From Streptococcus oralis (GTDB lineage: Bacteria > Bacillota > Bacilli > Lactobacillales > Streptococcaceae), in NCBI RefSeq assembly GCF_001578935.1, contig NZ_KQ969521.1:725663-789662 (forward strand): 64,000 nt of DNA, written 5' to 3'. Each line of letters starts with the position of its first letter. Within the stretch, counting starts at the first letter, position 1. The notes beneath the pieces were generated by a model. That model saw only the letters and a list, made by a program, of their open reading frames with translations. It was not told the origin of the DNA and made no database searches. The position numbers and the translations under genes were made by a program. This document shows, piece after piece, positions 9,740 to 19,768 of the stretch.

Positions 9740-10602
9740 TTGCTAAACTTGACTCCTTTCAGGTATTTACTTTTGAAGGTTGGAATCATGAGGCAAACTG
9801 CCAAAATCAAGGCGCTGTACAAACGAAGATAACTTGTATTAAACCCAAGAGCAATCACTCCCCAAACGAGGAACTGATAAGCAATAGACCCTACAACGAT
9901 GGTCATGAGTCGCTCTGCCAAGGTCAAACTCTTGAATAAAACCTCACCAATAATCAAGCTAGCAAGCCCTACGACAATCACGCCAATTCCTCGAGAAACA
10001 TCCGCGTATCCTTCTTGTTGAGCAATTAAGGCTCCTGCAAGCGCGATAATCCCATTTGAGAGAACCAAGCCCATGAGTTCCATACGTCCTGTATTGATAC
10101 CAAAGCTACGAGCCATATCGGGATTGTCACCGGTAGCGATGTAGGCTTGACCTAGTTTAGTATCAAGGAAAAAGAGCATGAGACCAATTACAAGAGCTAC
10201 AAAGATTAATCCAGTCAGCAGTTGATTGAAATCCGAATCAAAAGGCAAGACATCCTGAATTTGCTTGGTTCCAAGAAGCCCCAGATTGGCACGTCCCATA
10301 ATCATGAGCATGATGGAATGACAGGAAGTCATAACTAAAATTCCTGATAAGAGGGTTGGAATGTTTCCTTTGGTATACAAAAGTCCCGTCGCCATTCCAG
10401 CTAGACATCCCGCTCCTACTGCAGCTAAGGTCGCTAAGAATGGATTGACTCCCTGTGTTATCAAGGTTACAGCTACTGCTCCCCCAAGAGGAAAAGAACC
10501 TTCAGTAGTCATATCTGGAAAATTCAAAATTCGAAAAGTCATAAAGATTCCCAAACCTAAAATCGCCCAGACCATCCCCTGAGAAATAATGGATACTATC
10601 AT
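9736..10602 (-). CDS. ABC transporter permease (T-box controlled importer)
   Basis: A 288-residue polytopic membrane protein with about eight hydrophobic segments. It resembles the BPD_transp_2/LivH-type permeases that pair with PF04392 substrate-binding proteins. It forms the channel of the importer. The gene lies 65 bases downstream of the binding-protein gene, across an intercistronic hairpin, and overlaps the ATPase start. Confidence 0.9.
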   Translation of the reverse strand: MIVSIISQGMVWAILGLGIFMTFRILNFPDMTTEGSFPLGGAVAVTLITQGVNPFLATLAAVGAGCLAGMATGLLYTKGNIPTLLSGILVMTSCHSIMLMIMGRANLGLLGTKQIQDVLPFDSDFNQLLTGLIFVALVIGLMLFFLDTKLGQAYIATGDNPDMARSFGINTGRMELMGLVLSNGIIALAGALIAQQEGYADVSRGIGVIVVGLASLIIGEVLFKSLTLAERLMTIVVGSIAYQFLVWGVIALGFNTSYLRLYSALILAVCLMIPTFKSKYLKGVKFSK

Positions 10603-10629
10603 AATCTTTCACTCATTTCTTTCTTTAGT

Positions 10630-10660
10630 AAAAATGGGAGGAGATGTGTCCAGCTCCTCC
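10630..10660 (-). terminator. intercistronic hairpin after the binding-protein gene
   Basis: Minus-strand stem GGAGGAG / CTCCTCC with a 10-base loop, followed by CATTTTTAC. A partial terminator here would give more binding protein than permease, a common arrangement. Confidence 0.6.
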
Positions 10661-10667
10661 TTTATCT

Positions 10668-11663
10668 TTATTCAATCACTTGTCCTGCTTCTTTTAGAAC
10701 GGACTCAGGAATGGTGATACCAAGTTCCTGCGCTAGTTTTTTGTTAATCACTGACTTACCAGTTGAAAAGACATTAACTGGCGTATCAGCTGGTTTTTCA
10801 CCTTTCAAAACTTTGGCAATCATTTTACCAGTAGCCACTCCAAGATCGTGTTGGTCAACTACTACAGATGCTAATCCACCTGCTTCTACCATGGCAGTAG
10901 CACTTGGGTAGATTGGCTTTTTAGCTGTTTGGTTGCTTGAAACAACTGTTGAGAATGCGGATGCGATGGTGTTGTCAATTGGAACCCAAATCGCATCGAC
11001 CTTGCTTGTCATAACATTGACTGTTGAAGCAATTTCGTTAGTCGAAGGAACGGCAAAGGTTTCGACTGTCAAACCTGCTTTTTCAGCATAAGCATTGAAT
11101 TCTTCTACCTGTGTTTTTGAGTTATCTTCGCTACTTGAGTAAAGAGCTCCGATTGTTTTGACATTTGGTGTGAGGGTTTTAATCAATTCCACTTGCTGTT
11201 CAGCTGGGTTGTGGTCTGATACCCCTGTGATGTTGCCACCTGGTTTTTTCAAATCTTTGACCAAGTTAGCACCGATTGGGTCTGTAATAGCAGCCATGAT
11301 AACAGGTAGGTCTTTTGTAGCACTAGCAAGTCCTTGAGCTGCTGGTGTCGCAATCCCAACAACAAGGTCATTTCCATTTGCTACCAATTGTTTACTCATG
11401 GTTGCAACCTTGCTCTGATCTCCTTCAGAGTTCATAAAGTCGATTTTTACTTGATCGTCCTTATAGCCTTCTTCAGCTAGTCCATCTTGAATCCCTTGAT
11501 AAATCAAGTCCAAGGATGGGTGACTAACAAATTGAAGGACACCAACCTTAGCGACCTTTTGCTCTTCCTTAGCTGATGGCTTGTTCATAGATGAATAAAT
11601 CAAGCTAGCCACCACCAATACTGCTAATCCAGCGATAATTCCAATTAAACGTTTATTTTTCAT
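10668..11663 (-). CDS. ABC transporter substrate-binding protein (PF04392 type)
   Basis: A 331-residue secreted binding protein of the ABC_sub_bind (PF04392) family with two periplasmic-binding lobes. The N-terminus (MKNKRLIGIIAGLAVLVVAS) is a signal anchor. Unlike most Gram-positive binding proteins there is no Cys lipobox, so the protein should be held by an uncleaved membrane helix or released. It is the first structural gene after the T-box leader. Homologues in streptococci have been called TrpX on regulatory evidence. The ligand is not evident from the sequence. Confidence 0.88.
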   Translation of the reverse strand: MKNKRLIGIIAGLAVLVVASLIYSSMNKPSAKEEQKVAKVGVLQFVSHPSLDLIYQGIQDGLAEEGYKDDQVKIDFMNSEGDQSKVATMSKQLVANGNDLVVGIATPAAQGLASATKDLPVIMAAITDPIGANLVKDLKKPGGNITGVSDHNPAEQQVELIKTLTPNVKTIGALYSSSEDNSKTQVEEFNAYAEKAGLTVETFAVPSTNEIASTVNVMTSKVDAIWVPIDNTIASAFSTVVSSNQTAKKPIYPSATAMVEAGGLASVVVDQHDLGVATGKMIAKVLKGEKPADTPVNVFSTGKSVINKKLAQELGITIPESVLKEAGQVIE

Positions 11664-11705
11664 ATTCTTTCTCCTTTTAAATCACTTGTATAATACTCTT
11701 TTCAC

Positions 11706-11738
11706 TCAAAACAAGCGACGCCATCGTTTAAATTTCAT
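11706..11738 (-). CDS. ten-residue leader ORF between T-box and transporter
   Basis: ATG at 11738 opens MKFKRWRRLF and stops at TGA. The ribosome site GGGAGGAAAG sits 5 bases upstream and is one of the strongest in the window. It starts 14 bases after the T-box terminator T-run, so it is made only when the T-box reads through. The peptide is very basic (five Lys/Arg in ten) with one Trp. It may be a coupling or leader peptide rather than a functional product. Confidence 0.4.
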   Translation of the reverse strand: MKFKRWRRLF

Positions 11739-11751
11739 AATCTTTCCTCCC

Positions 11752-11990
11752 ATAAAAAAATCCTCACACAAAAAACTTGTGTGAGGACGTCGATGCGCGG
11801 TGCCACCTCAATTATAGGGAATATCCCTATCGCTCTTTCTCGCAATAACGAGTTGCACTGTAAGGTGTGCTCACCGAATTTTTATGATTTCAAATTCTTA
11901 AGTACATTCAGCCCAATTTCATCAATTTCATCTATCTGCTTTCACCAACCACAGACTCTCTAAAAAAATGAGCATGATTACTTTCTGAAT
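11752..11990 (-). promoter_or_regulatory. T-box riboswitch leader of the ABC importer
   Basis: Minus-strand leader with the T-box core GGTGGCACCGCG at 11796-11807. A terminator hairpin follows (TCCTCACACAA / TTGTGTGAGGA, 11761-11787) and then a T-run. Stem I has the AGAGAG element and a TCTG/CAGA apical hairpin carrying GGTTGGTG. The specifier side reads CTGAA-TGT-ACTT, and the lower and upper helices flank it. Uncharged tRNA should pair with specifier and bulge and allow read-through. The specifier triplet reads UGU and the bulge base is C; see findings. Confidence 0.9.
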
Positions 11991-11996
11991 GTTTAA

Positions 11997-12024
11997 ATTA
12001 TATCATTTTTCAACTACTTGTCAA
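11997..12024 (-). promoter_or_regulatory. sigma-A promoter of the T-box operon
   Basis: TTGACA at 12019-12024 and TATAAT at 11997-12002 on the minus strand, spacer 16 bases. Confidence 0.85.
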
Positions 12025-12052
12025 GGCTATTTTTAGAATTTTTTAAACAATT

Positions 12053-12084
12053 CAAAAACTTCCCCTTGAAAAAAGAGGAAGTTT
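12053..12084 (-). terminator. terminator of the ftsW-ppc unit
   Basis: Minus-strand stem AACTTCCTC / AAGGGGAAGTT with a T-rich loop, followed by TTTTTGAATTG, just beyond the ppc stop. Confidence 0.75.
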
Positions 12085-12092
12085 GTTGAATA

Positions 12093-14789
12093 TCAGCCTG
12101 AATTACGTAAACCAGTTGCAATTCCGTTAATAGTTGTATGGATCAGTTTTTCTTCGTCAGCCGACAATTCGCCGCGACGTTGACGTTTGATCAACTCCAA
12201 CTGGATGTAGTTCAGGATATTAAAGTAAGGCATACGATAGTTTAGACTGTCTTTTAGGTAAGAGTTTTCTGCCAAGAGTTCGTCATAACCTTCGATAGCT
12301 AAAATAACGTCCTTAGTCAACTGCCATTCATCTAAAATGGTGTAGTAGATAGCTTGTACTTCTTCGTCTTCACAGAGCTTGGCATATTCAAAAGCAATGT
12401 TCATGTTAGACTTAGATAAGACCATGTCCACATTGGAAAGCAGAGATTGGAAGAAAGGCCAGTTTTGGTACATGTCTCGAAGGAACTCGATATTCTTTGG
12501 ATCTTGATCAATAAACTCTTTAAAGCTTGATCCCACACCATACCACCCAGGGAACATGACACGACTTTGTGACCATGAGAAGACCCAAGGAATGGCACGC
12601 AAACCGCCAATTTCAGTGATGGTCTTACGAGCTGCTGGACGCGAACCGATATTGAAGCTTGAAATAGCCTTGATTGGACTTGATTCAAAGAAATAGTCAT
12701 AGAAATGTTCATTTCCAAAGACCAAATCACGATAGATATCGTAGCTACGGTCCACTACTTGATCCATAATAGCTTCGTAACGATTTGACGTATTGGTATC
12801 ACTCTTCTTCTTGGTAATCATACGGTTAATGGCTGCAGAAACCAACATTTCAAGGTTATAATAGGCAGCGTCTTTGTTACCGTATTTGTTTCCAATGACT
12901 TCTCCTTGCTCAGTCAGACGGATGCGGTCTTTGATAGACTTGAGTGGTTGAGATGTGATAGCTTCATAAGTTGGTCCACCACCACGACCCACAGTACCAC
13001 CACGACCGTGGAAGAAAGTGACTTTAACGCCAAATTCATCTCCAATAGCAGTCAGTTGTTGTTGAGCTTTATAGAGAGTCCAACACGATGACAGGTAACC
13101 ACCGTCTTTGTTACTATCAGAGTAGCCAAGCATGATTTCTTGGTAGTTGTCTTTTGAAGCAATCCATTTTTTAGCCAAAGGTAGAGAGAAATATTTTCTC
13201 ATGGTTTCTTCCGAATGATCCAAATCTTCGATCGTTTCAAAGAGGGGAACAATCTGAACGCGGGCTTTTTGGGCATCCACCAAGCCGACTTCCTTAAGCA
13301 TAATGGCTAGCTCGAGCATATCGGATACACTTGTTGCGTGAGAAATGATGGTTTGACGAATGACATTTTCACCTAGTTTGTCCTTCAACTTACGCGCAGC
13401 TTTAAAGATAGAGAGTTCTTTTTCAAGCAGTTCTGACTTTTCAGCATGAGTCGCTGAGAGGATACGAGGATCTTCTTCCAACTCTTTTAAGAGGAGGGCA
13501 CATTTTTCGTCTTCAGAAAGGTCGCTATAATGGTCGTTAATACCAGCTGATGCTAGCAATTCAGCCACACAGGCTTCGTGAACACTAGAATCCTGGCGCA
13601 TATCAATAGAAGCAAGGTAGAAACCAAAAATTTCGACAGCTTGCATCAACTCGACAAATTCTCCTGAAATCAGGTATTCTCCTTTGTTCTCAAGGAGAGA
13701 GTCGCGAATGGCCAACAAATCTTGATAAAATTCATCTGCAGTGGCATATCTAGGCTGAAGGTCCTTGTCTTCAATCAAATAAGCCTTGGTTGCCTGCATC
13801 TTAGCTTGGATGTCAAAAAGGGCACGGCGATAGAGTTCTTTTTCACGATAAATCGAGTTGTCTTGTGACTTCAGCGCCATCTCACGGACCTTGTCGCTGA
13901 CATTCACGATGCTGGTTGACAGTGAAAATTCACGATAAAGATTATAAATCTTTTCATCATAGTAGTTCATGATGACTTCGCACTGAGTCAAGGCTGATTT
14001 GTTGAGAGTTTCCGCAGTTACGAAAGGATTTCCATCACGGTCTCCTCCGATCCACATCCCCATAGTAATCGGTTTTGGATGTTGGAGCTCGATACCTTGT
14101 TCTTTAGCTAATTTTTTATACTCAGCTGTCAAACGCGGAACAGCATTCAGGAAAGAACTTTGGTAATACTCCATCACGTTGGTGATTTCGTTGGTTACCT
14201 TCAGTTTCTTCTCACGAATCATGTCCGTTTGCATGATAATTTCAATGTAACGGCGGAGATCTGCGTGCCATTTTTCTTTATTAATCAAGCCGAGTTTGAC
14301 ATCACGGTACTTGCGCAAAAGCGTATGGATATGGTTGGTCAAATCCAGCATACTCTTGCGTTGTACTTGCGTTGGATGGGCGGTCAAGACAGGAACGACA
14401 TTTAACTTTTCTAAAATTTCAGCTGCATTTTCTTTTTCAGCTACCATCTTAATCGTTGTAGATAGTTTCCCTAGATAGTCTTGGTCCACATTGTTTTGGT
14501 GATTGATTTCATAGGCCAAATCCACATCCTCAGAGATATTAATCAAAAGTGGAAGGATAGAGAAATAGCGTGAAATGTAAATCATTTCTTCATTCGAAAG
14601 ACTGGTCACTAGGTCATTGAGCCCTTGATAATTCTCGCTAGTTGATAATTCCTTCAACTGGATAATCTTTTCAAAGGTTTCTGGCGCTAGCATATTTTTT
14701 GTGATATCTTCTAATAAATCAGTCAGAATCAAGACTTCTTCTTGGACGACTGCTTTATTACTGTAGTTTTCTAATTTTTGAAGAGACAT
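12093..14789 (-). CDS. ppc: phosphoenolpyruvate carboxylase
   Basis: An 898-residue PEP carboxylase, which makes oxaloacetate from PEP and bicarbonate to feed aspartate and related synthesis. Visible motifs include VLTAHPTQ (catalytic His), GGDRDGNP, the glycine loop [15 protein letters not shown] and [11 protein letters not shown]. The C-terminus ends LRNSG, close to the typical family ending (RNTG). The gene follows ftsW by 23 bases and is probably in one transcript with it, ending at the hairpin just downstream. Confidence 0.98.
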   Translation of the reverse strand: MSLQKLENYSNKAVVQEEVLILTDLLEDITKNMLAPETFEKIIQLKELSTSENYQGLNDLVTSLSNEEMIYISRYFSILPLLINISEDVDLAYEINHQNNVDQDYLGKLSTTIKMVAEKENAAEILEKLNVVPVLTAHPTQVQRKSMLDLTNHIHTLLRKYRDVKLGLINKEKWHADLRRYIEIIMQTDMIREKKLKVTNEITNVMEYYQSSFLNAVPRLTAEYKKLAKEQGIELQHPKPITMGMWIGGDRDGNPFVTAETLNKSALTQCEVIMNYYDEKIYNLYREFSLSTSIVNVSDKVREMALKSQDNSIYREKELYRRALFDIQAKMQATKAYLIEDKDLQPRYATADEFYQDLLAIRDSLLENKGEYLISGEFVELMQAVEIFGFYLASIDMRQDSSVHEACVAELLASAGINDHYSDLSEDEKCALLLKELEEDPRILSATHAEKSELLEKELSIFKAARKLKDKLGENVIRQTIISHATSVSDMLELAIMLKEVGLVDAQKARVQIVPLFETIEDLDHSEETMRKYFSLPLAKKWIASKDNYQEIMLGYSDSNKDGGYLSSCWTLYKAQQQLTAIGDEFGVKVTFFHGRGGTVGRGGGPTYEAITSQPLKSIKDRIRLTEQGEVIGNKYGNKDAAYYNLEMLVSAAINRMITKKKSDTNTSNRYEAIMDQVVDRSYDIYRDLVFGNEHFYDYFFESSPIKAISSFNIGSRPAARKTITEIGGLRAIPWVFSWSQSRVMFPGWYGVGSSFKEFIDQDPKNIEFLRDMYQNWPFFQSLLSNVDMVLSKSNMNIAFEYAKLCEDEEVQAIYYTILDEWQLTKDVILAIEGYDELLAENSYLKDSLNYRMPYFNILNYIQLELIKRQRRGELSADEEKLIHTTINGIATGLRNSG

Positions 14790-14812
14790 ATACTTTCCTT
14801 TCCATTCAATCC

Positions 14813-16036
14813 TTACAGACTTTCATCGGTTTGATTTTCGTATTCTCTGATAAGTTTGGCACGTTTTTCACTTGCATCAATGTTTAGTACAAGCGCGATG
14901 GCTACAGATAATACCAATAGACTGTTCCCACCTTGTGAAAGGAAGGGGAAGGTTACCCCTGTAGAAGGAATCAACCCTGAAATCCCACCGATATTGACAA
15001 AAACCTGAACTAGGATCATCCCTCCGACACCAATAGCAACCATGGAGTTAAAGGGATCCTTGGCTCGAATACCAACCAAGGTGATTCGCAAAATCAAGAA
15101 GAAGAGTAAAGCCAAAATCATACCGGCTCCAACGAATCCAAACTCCTCGATGACAATCGAAAAAACGAAATCTGTATGGGCTTCTGGTAGATAACCACGC
15201 TTCTCGATAGAATTTCCTAATCCAAGTCCGAACCAGCCACCATTTACCATTGCATAGTAGGAATTTGCGAGCTGGTGTCCTGCCCCCGCCAAGTCATTAA
15301 AGGGATTAAAGAAGGCACTGAAACGTTTAGCAACGTAACCAAATACAGGAATTTGAGAGAACTTTTCAACCCCAACGAGACGAATGACAGACAAGACTAA
15401 CATTGAGCTCCCTGCTAAGAGAGCCAGAATGGTCGAGAACCAACGGTAGGCAATCCCACTTACCGTATACATGATGAGCGCCACCAAGATCAAGATGGTC
15501 GCATTTCCCAAGTCGGGGAAAATTCCCAAGCTACCAATCAGAACCAGCAAAACAAAACGCCAGTCGTTAAAGGCTCGAGGTAGCCACTGGTTCTGTGTCA
15601 AAACCTGGAAGTCATAAACCGCAATCTCATCCTGTTCCTTTGAAAATCGATGTGCCAGATACCAGATGATGATAATCTTAAGGTACTCCGCAGGCTGAAT
15701 CGTTACAGGTCCTACAGAAATCCATCCATATGCTCCATTGACAGGTGTTCCGACCAGTCGCGCCAGAGCTAAAAGAACCATCTCCACAATCATTACGATA
15801 AAGATGAGACGCCCATTTCTTAGGAAACCTAATTTTAATTTATAGATTAAGGCAATCAGAATCAAACTAGCTACCCAGAAGATTCCCTGGTTACGCACCA
15901 ATTGAAAAGCGCTTTTTCCTTCTTCGATCAAGGTTGCACTCGTTGTCGAGTACACCACAATCAGCCCCAAAATCGATAAAAGGAAGTAAGGAATCAAAAT
16001 GGAATAGTTTAGTAGGTGCCTTTTACTAATTTTCAT
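14813..16036 (-). CDS. ftsW: SEDS cell-division protein FtsW
   Basis: A 407-residue SEDS-family membrane glycosyltransferase with about ten transmembrane segments. It polymerises lipid II during septation together with a class B PBP. Conserved segments include [10 protein letters not shown], the large extracellular-loop region SFYYAM-like [18 protein letters not shown] and [16 protein letters not shown]. The start [11 protein letters not shown] at 16036 gives the length known for pneumococcal FtsW. An in-frame ATG at 16075 lies upstream of a hairpin and has no ribosome site. It heads a unit with ppc. Confidence 0.94.
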   Translation of the reverse strand: MKISKRHLLNYSILIPYFLLSILGLIVVYSTTSATLIEEGKSAFQLVRNQGIFWVASLILIALIYKLKLGFLRNGRLIFIVMIVEMVLLALARLVGTPVNGAYGWISVGPVTIQPAEYLKIIIIWYLAHRFSKEQDEIAVYDFQVLTQNQWLPRAFNDWRFVLLVLIGSLGIFPDLGNATILILVALIMYTVSGIAYRWFSTILALLAGSSMLVLSVIRLVGVEKFSQIPVFGYVAKRFSAFFNPFNDLAGAGHQLANSYYAMVNGGWFGLGLGNSIEKRGYLPEAHTDFVFSIVIEEFGFVGAGMILALLFFLILRITLVGIRAKDPFNSMVAIGVGGMILVQVFVNIGGISGLIPSTGVTFPFLSQGGNSLLVLSVAIALVLNIDASEKRAKLIREYENQTDESL

Positions 16037-16052
16037 ATTCACCACTCTAATA

Positions 16053-16072
16053 GGAACAGACACTTCTGTTCC
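16053..16072 (-). promoter_or_regulatory. perfect inverted repeat in the ftsW 5' leader
   Basis: GGAACAGA and TCTGTTCC separated by 4 bases lie 17 bases before the ftsW ATG. There is no T-run behind it, so it is not a terminator. It could be a protein-binding operator or an mRNA hairpin near the ribosome site. Confidence 0.55.
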
Positions 16073-16104
16073 CAATTCCGTTTTATTTTCTAGTTTTGAT
16101 TGCT

Positions 16105-16113
16105 ATTATACCA
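16105..16113 (-). promoter_or_regulatory. extended -10 promoter of ftsW
   Basis: TGGTATAAT on the minus strand, TATAAT at 16105-16110, about 70 bases before the ftsW start. Confidence 0.7.
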
Positions 16114-16182
16114 CTTTTTCAGAAAGAAAAAAACTCTTATCCTTTAATCCTTCGAATTTTACTCATTTTCTAGTATCAGGTA

Positions 16183-16212
16183 TAAAAAAAACAAATCTCT
16201 TTTGAGATTTGT
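16183..16212 (-). terminator. prsA terminator
   Basis: Stem ACAAATCTC / GAGATTTGT with an AAAA loop and an eight-T run on the minus strand, just after the prsA stop. Confidence 0.9.
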
Positions 16213-16223
16213 TTTTTGCTTTC

Positions 16224-17165
16224 TTAGTTAGATGAAGAACTGCTACTTGAGCTTGAGTCACCACCACCGATGTATTGGGTGAAGATGTTTTGGAATGATT
16301 GGTCTTTAACCTTGATGTTTGCTGCTTGCAATTCTTTACCAATTACTCCTTGAACAAAGGCTGAATCATTTTGTTTTTGAGTCAAGATGATGGTCTTCAA
16401 TTTTTCTTTGTAATCCTCTATATTAGAAGATTTTTCTGTTTTCTTCGTTACTTTGATGATGTAGAACTGACTACTGTAGGCTTGTGTTCCAGTAGCTGTA
16501 ATCACATCAGAAACCCCGTTCACATCCAAGGCAAAGGCTGCCTTCTTGACTTGTTCTGGAAGTTCTGTAGAAGCAGAGTCAAAAGTGATTTCTCCACCAT
16601 TTTCTTTGGTCTTGTCGTCGTTAGAGTTATCTTTTGCCAACTGAGCAAAATCTGCACCTTCTGCTTTAGCTTTCTCAAGCACTTCTTTTGCCTTGTCTTC
16701 ATTATCCAAACGGATGATTTGAGCTGTTACATCTGGTGTGTAAGACTCAAAAGCTTTTTGGTAGGCTTCGTCTGTCAACTCGCTCTCTGCAGCCTTTTTA
16801 ACCGCTAATTCAACCAATTTGCTGGTACGGATTTGAGCTTTACGAGTCTCAGGTGTCATACCTGCACGTTGAAGCACGCTGTTGTAGCTATCGCCGTATT
16901 TCTTTTGTTCTTCAGCAACAGCGTCATCCACATCTTTATCCGTTACTTCTGACCCATATTGTTGTTCAAATACTTTTTGGATGGTCATATTGAGCAAGAC
17001 TTGTTGTGCAGTTGGATTGTTCTTTACTTCTTCAAAGAATTGATGCTCTGTAATCACATCGCCCTTCATGCTGATCAAATCTTTTCCTTCAGAACTGTTT
17101 GAACAAGCTGCAAGTGTTGCTACTGATAAAAGTGTGATGGCTCCTGCCATAAGTTTTTTCTTCAT
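16224..17165 (-). CDS. prsA: foldase lipoprotein PrsA (PpmA type)
   Basis: A 313-residue peptidyl-prolyl isomerase lipoprotein. The signal peptide MKKKLMAGAITLLSVATLAAC has lipobox LAAC with Cys21, so it is lipid-anchored on the outer face of the membrane. A helical chaperone region is followed by a PpiC parvulin domain at about residues 140-245 (AQIIRLDNEDKAKEV, ENGGEITF, FYIIKVTKK). The C-terminus is a serine-rich tail. PrsA/PpmA helps secreted proteins fold. The promoter has a CiaR-like direct repeat, consistent with control by the CiaRH system encoded further along the window. Confidence 0.95.
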   Translation of the reverse strand: MKKKLMAGAITLLSVATLAACSNSSEGKDLISMKGDVITEHQFFEEVKNNPTAQQVLLNMTIQKVFEQQYGSEVTDKDVDDAVAEEQKKYGDSYNSVLQRAGMTPETRKAQIRTSKLVELAVKKAAESELTDEAYQKAFESYTPDVTAQIIRLDNEDKAKEVLEKAKAEGADFAQLAKDNSNDDKTKENGGEITFDSASTELPEQVKKAAFALDVNGVSDVITATGTQAYSSQFYIIKVTKKTEKSSNIEDYKEKLKTIILTQKQNDSAFVQGVIGKELQAANIKVKDQSFQNIFTQYIGGGDSSSSSSSSSN

Positions 17166-17199
17166 TTTTACTCCTTTTACGGTAAGTGTTACCTTATCT

Positions 17200-17231
17200 A
17201 TTTTACTATAATTTCTTAAATTTTTCTGAAA
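17200..17231 (-). promoter_or_regulatory. prsA promoter with CiaR-type direct repeat
   Basis: On the minus strand TTTCAG (17226-17231), 5 bases, TTTAAG (17215-17220), 9 bases, TAAAAT (17200-17205). The known CiaR target is TTTAAG-N5-TTTAAG about 10 bases before the -10, so this is a match with one substitution. Confidence 0.65.
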
Positions 17232-17232
17232 A

Positions 17233-17946
17233 TCATTCGCTCTCAGGAAGCTCTACTTCTGCTACACTCTTTCGTAGCATGAGAATGCCGTCCCCAAGCG
17301 GAACTAGAGTTGCTGTTAGACCTGGATTGTCCAAAGTTGCGTCGAAAAGTCTTTGCAAACCACGGTAAATGGTGCGTTGACCTCGGCGGACTTCCATGAT
17401 GTCCTTGGCAACATCTCCTCCTTGAAAAATATCATCCAAGACCACCACTCCACCGACTTCCAAATGTTTGAGGATTTCAGGCAGAAAGGCGATGTACTTG
17501 GACTTGGCTGAGTCCATAAAGACAAAGTCATAAGTTTCTGTCAAAGTAGATAAAACATCGACTGCATCTCCCTCCAAGAGTGTGATTTGCTTACGACTGT
17601 CAAACTGGGCAAAGTTTTCCTTTGCAAAGCCTATCATTTCTGGATTACGGTCAATGGTTGTAATCTTGGCATCTGGCGCATGTTCCGCCATCAAGAGGGC
17701 TGAAAAACCAATTGCCGTCCCAATTTCCAAAATGTTCTTAGGCTGTATAGTCTCCATGAGAAATCGAAAATACGCGACCGTTTCATGGGGAATAATGGGA
17801 ATGTTTTCCTTGCGAGCGAAGGTCTCCAATTCTTTCAAAGAACCTGTCACCTGCTTTTGACGCTGGCGCATGAGTTCTACGATTTCTTCCTTGACGACGG
17901 GACGTCGCATATTGTGATTGGCATTTTTACTATAAGACTCTACCAT
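17233..17946 (-). CDS. SAM-dependent O-methyltransferase (class I, cation-dependent type)
   Basis: A 237-residue methyltransferase of the O-methyltransferase 3 family (YrrM-like). The SAM site is ILEIGTAIGFSALLMA (motif I) with the acidic motif TTIDRN. The metal-binding and catalytic segment is DFVFMDSAKSKY followed by VVLDDIFQGG. Family members in Firmicutes modify tRNA (TrmR) or small catechol-like compounds; tRNA 5-hydroxyuridine methylation is a reasonable guess. The gene starts 1 base after the pepF stop, so it is coupled to pepF in the coiA operon. Confidence 0.9.
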   Translation of the reverse strand: MVESYSKNANHNMRRPVVKEEIVELMRQRQKQVTGSLKELETFARKENIPIIPHETVAYFRFLMETIQPKNILEIGTAIGFSALLMAEHAPDAKITTIDRNPEMIGFAKENFAQFDSRKQITLLEGDAVDVLSTLTETYDFVFMDSAKSKYIAFLPEILKHLEVGGVVVLDDIFQGGDVAKDIMEVRRGQRTIYRGLQRLFDATLDNPGLTATLVPLGDGILMLRKSVAEVELPESE

Positions 17947-17947
17947 C

Positions 17948-19750
17948 TTAAGCTAGTCCTAATTTTTCAACAAGGGCTTCAAACTCGTTTAAGCGACGTT
18001 CAAAGACTGCAAATGCATCGTTAAGATAGTCTTCTTTTTCCATATCAACACCCGCTTTTCTCATAACATTGAGTGGATAGTCAGACTTACCAGCCTTGAG
18101 GTAGTCGATATAGCGGTCACGGTCTTCTTGGCTACCATGAACAATCTTCTCAGCCAAGGCTGAAGCAGCTGCAAAACCAGTTGAATACTGATAAACATAA
18201 TAGTTATAGTAGAAGTGTGGAATGCGCGCCCACTCGTATTGGATCTGAGGATTGTCTTCCTTGCTGAGTCCATAGTACTCTTGGTTCAAGTCAGCGTAGA
18301 GTTTATTGAGGAAATCACTTGTCAAGACTTCTCCATTTTGGTCTGCTTGGTGGATAGCGTGTTCAAACTCAGCGAATTGAGTTTGACGGAAGACTGTTCC
18401 ACGGAAACCATCTAGGAAGTTATTGAGAATAGCAAAGCGCGTTGCGTCGTCTTCTACTTCTTCCAACAATTTCTCTGTCAAGATATTTTCGTTAGTCGTT
18501 GAGGCAATCTCAGCCAAGAAGATAGAGTAATCCCCGTAAACATAAGGCTGAGTTTCACGAGTATAGCTTGAATGCATACTGTGACCTGTTTCATGGACAA
18601 GGGTAAAGAGATTGTCTAGATTGTCCTGCCAGTTGAGAAGCATAAAGGCATTGGTATCATAAGAACCACCAGAGTAGGCACCAGAACGCTTGCCTTGATT
18701 TTCATAGACATCAATCCAACGCTCGCTGAAGGCACGTTTGACACGGCTCAAGTAATCCTCACCTAAAACCGCCAAAGCTTCTTCTGCCTTTTTCAAGGCT
18801 TCTTCGTAGGTAAAACTGTATTCTACTGAAGACAGTGGAGTGTAGACATCGTACATCTTGAGATCAGAAATACCCAAGATTTTAGAACGAAGGTTAAGAT
18901 ATCGATGCAAGAGTGGCAAATGTTTGCGAACTGCTGCCACTAGATTGTCATAGACACTTTCTGGAACAAAGTTTGCTGCGAGGGCTGCATGGCGAGCGCT
19001 CTTATAATTGCGAACTTTGGCACGGTAGTTTTGCACCTTAACATTTGTCTGCAAGGTCTTAGCATAAGTGTGTTGGAATTGCTCATATGTCGCATAAAGG
19101 GCTTCATAGGCACCACGACGCACTTCACGATTTTTAGACTCCATCAAACGAATGTATGTACCGTGTGAGAGTTGCACTTCCTTGCCTTCGTCATCAAGCA
19201 CGTATGGGAAGCTAATATCCGCATTGTCCAAAATAGCGAAGGTTTCACTAGCAGCGCCAAAGATTTCTCCTGCTCCAGCAAGCAATTCTTCCTCACGTTG
19301 CGAAAGAACATGGTCTTTCTTTTGCAAGAGCTTGTCAAAAAAGTGTTTGTAAACTTGGAGTTTTGGTTGAGCTTCTAGGAAGGCCGTATACTGCTCTTCG
19401 CTAATCTCCATAAACTCAGGTTCATAGAATGAAAAGGCTTGTTCTAACTGACTGTATAGGGTCATTGCCTTAGCATAGTACTCTTGATACTTGGCTTCAC
19501 GCGTGTCCTGGTCATTTTTCATATGTGCATAGACATAAAGCTTTTCAACTTGGCGTTCCAAGTCAAGTGAGAATTCTGTAATCTCAAGCAAACTGTCTGC
19601 GCTATCCAAGAGATGCCCCTCATACTGGGCTGCTGTTTGTACTTTTTCAGTTAAATCTTTCAAGGCTTCTTCCCAAGCCTGGTCTGTTGGGTAGATTGTC
19701 GAAAGATCCCATGTATCTTTTTCATTTATTTCATGTCGTTGTAATACCAT
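17948..19750 (-). CDS. pepF: oligoendopeptidase F (M3B metallopeptidase)
   Basis: A 600-residue cytoplasmic zinc peptidase that cuts oligopeptides of roughly 7 to 17 residues. The active site is [10 protein letters not shown] (HExxH), with the downstream glutamate region [12 protein letters not shown]. An N-terminal helical M3 domain precedes it. The gene follows coiA by 18 bases and precedes the O-methyltransferase by 1 base, so the three form one unit that can be driven by the coiA competence promoter. Confidence 0.96.
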   Translation of the reverse strand: MVLQRHEINEKDTWDLSTIYPTDQAWEEALKDLTEKVQTAAQYEGHLLDSADSLLEITEFSLDLERQVEKLYVYAHMKNDQDTREAKYQEYYAKAMTLYSQLEQAFSFYEPEFMEISEEQYTAFLEAQPKLQVYKHFFDKLLQKKDHVLSQREEELLAGAGEIFGAASETFAILDNADISFPYVLDDEGKEVQLSHGTYIRLMESKNREVRRGAYEALYATYEQFQHTYAKTLQTNVKVQNYRAKVRNYKSARHAALAANFVPESVYDNLVAAVRKHLPLLHRYLNLRSKILGISDLKMYDVYTPLSSVEYSFTYEEALKKAEEALAVLGEDYLSRVKRAFSERWIDVYENQGKRSGAYSGGSYDTNAFMLLNWQDNLDNLFTLVHETGHSMHSSYTRETQPYVYGDYSIFLAEIASTTNENILTEKLLEEVEDDATRFAILNNFLDGFRGTVFRQTQFAEFEHAIHQADQNGEVLTSDFLNKLYADLNQEYYGLSKEDNPQIQYEWARIPHFYYNYYVYQYSTGFAAASALAEKIVHGSQEDRDRYIDYLKAGKSDYPLNVMRKAGVDMEKEDYLNDAFAVFERRLNEFEALVEKLGLA

Positions 19751-19768
19751 AAGATTCCTCCATCCTTT

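Noticed and set aside
16371..16808. A 145-residue plus-strand open frame opposite prsA
   Set aside because: No ribosome site or family features; the opposite strand encodes an intact, recognised PrsA.
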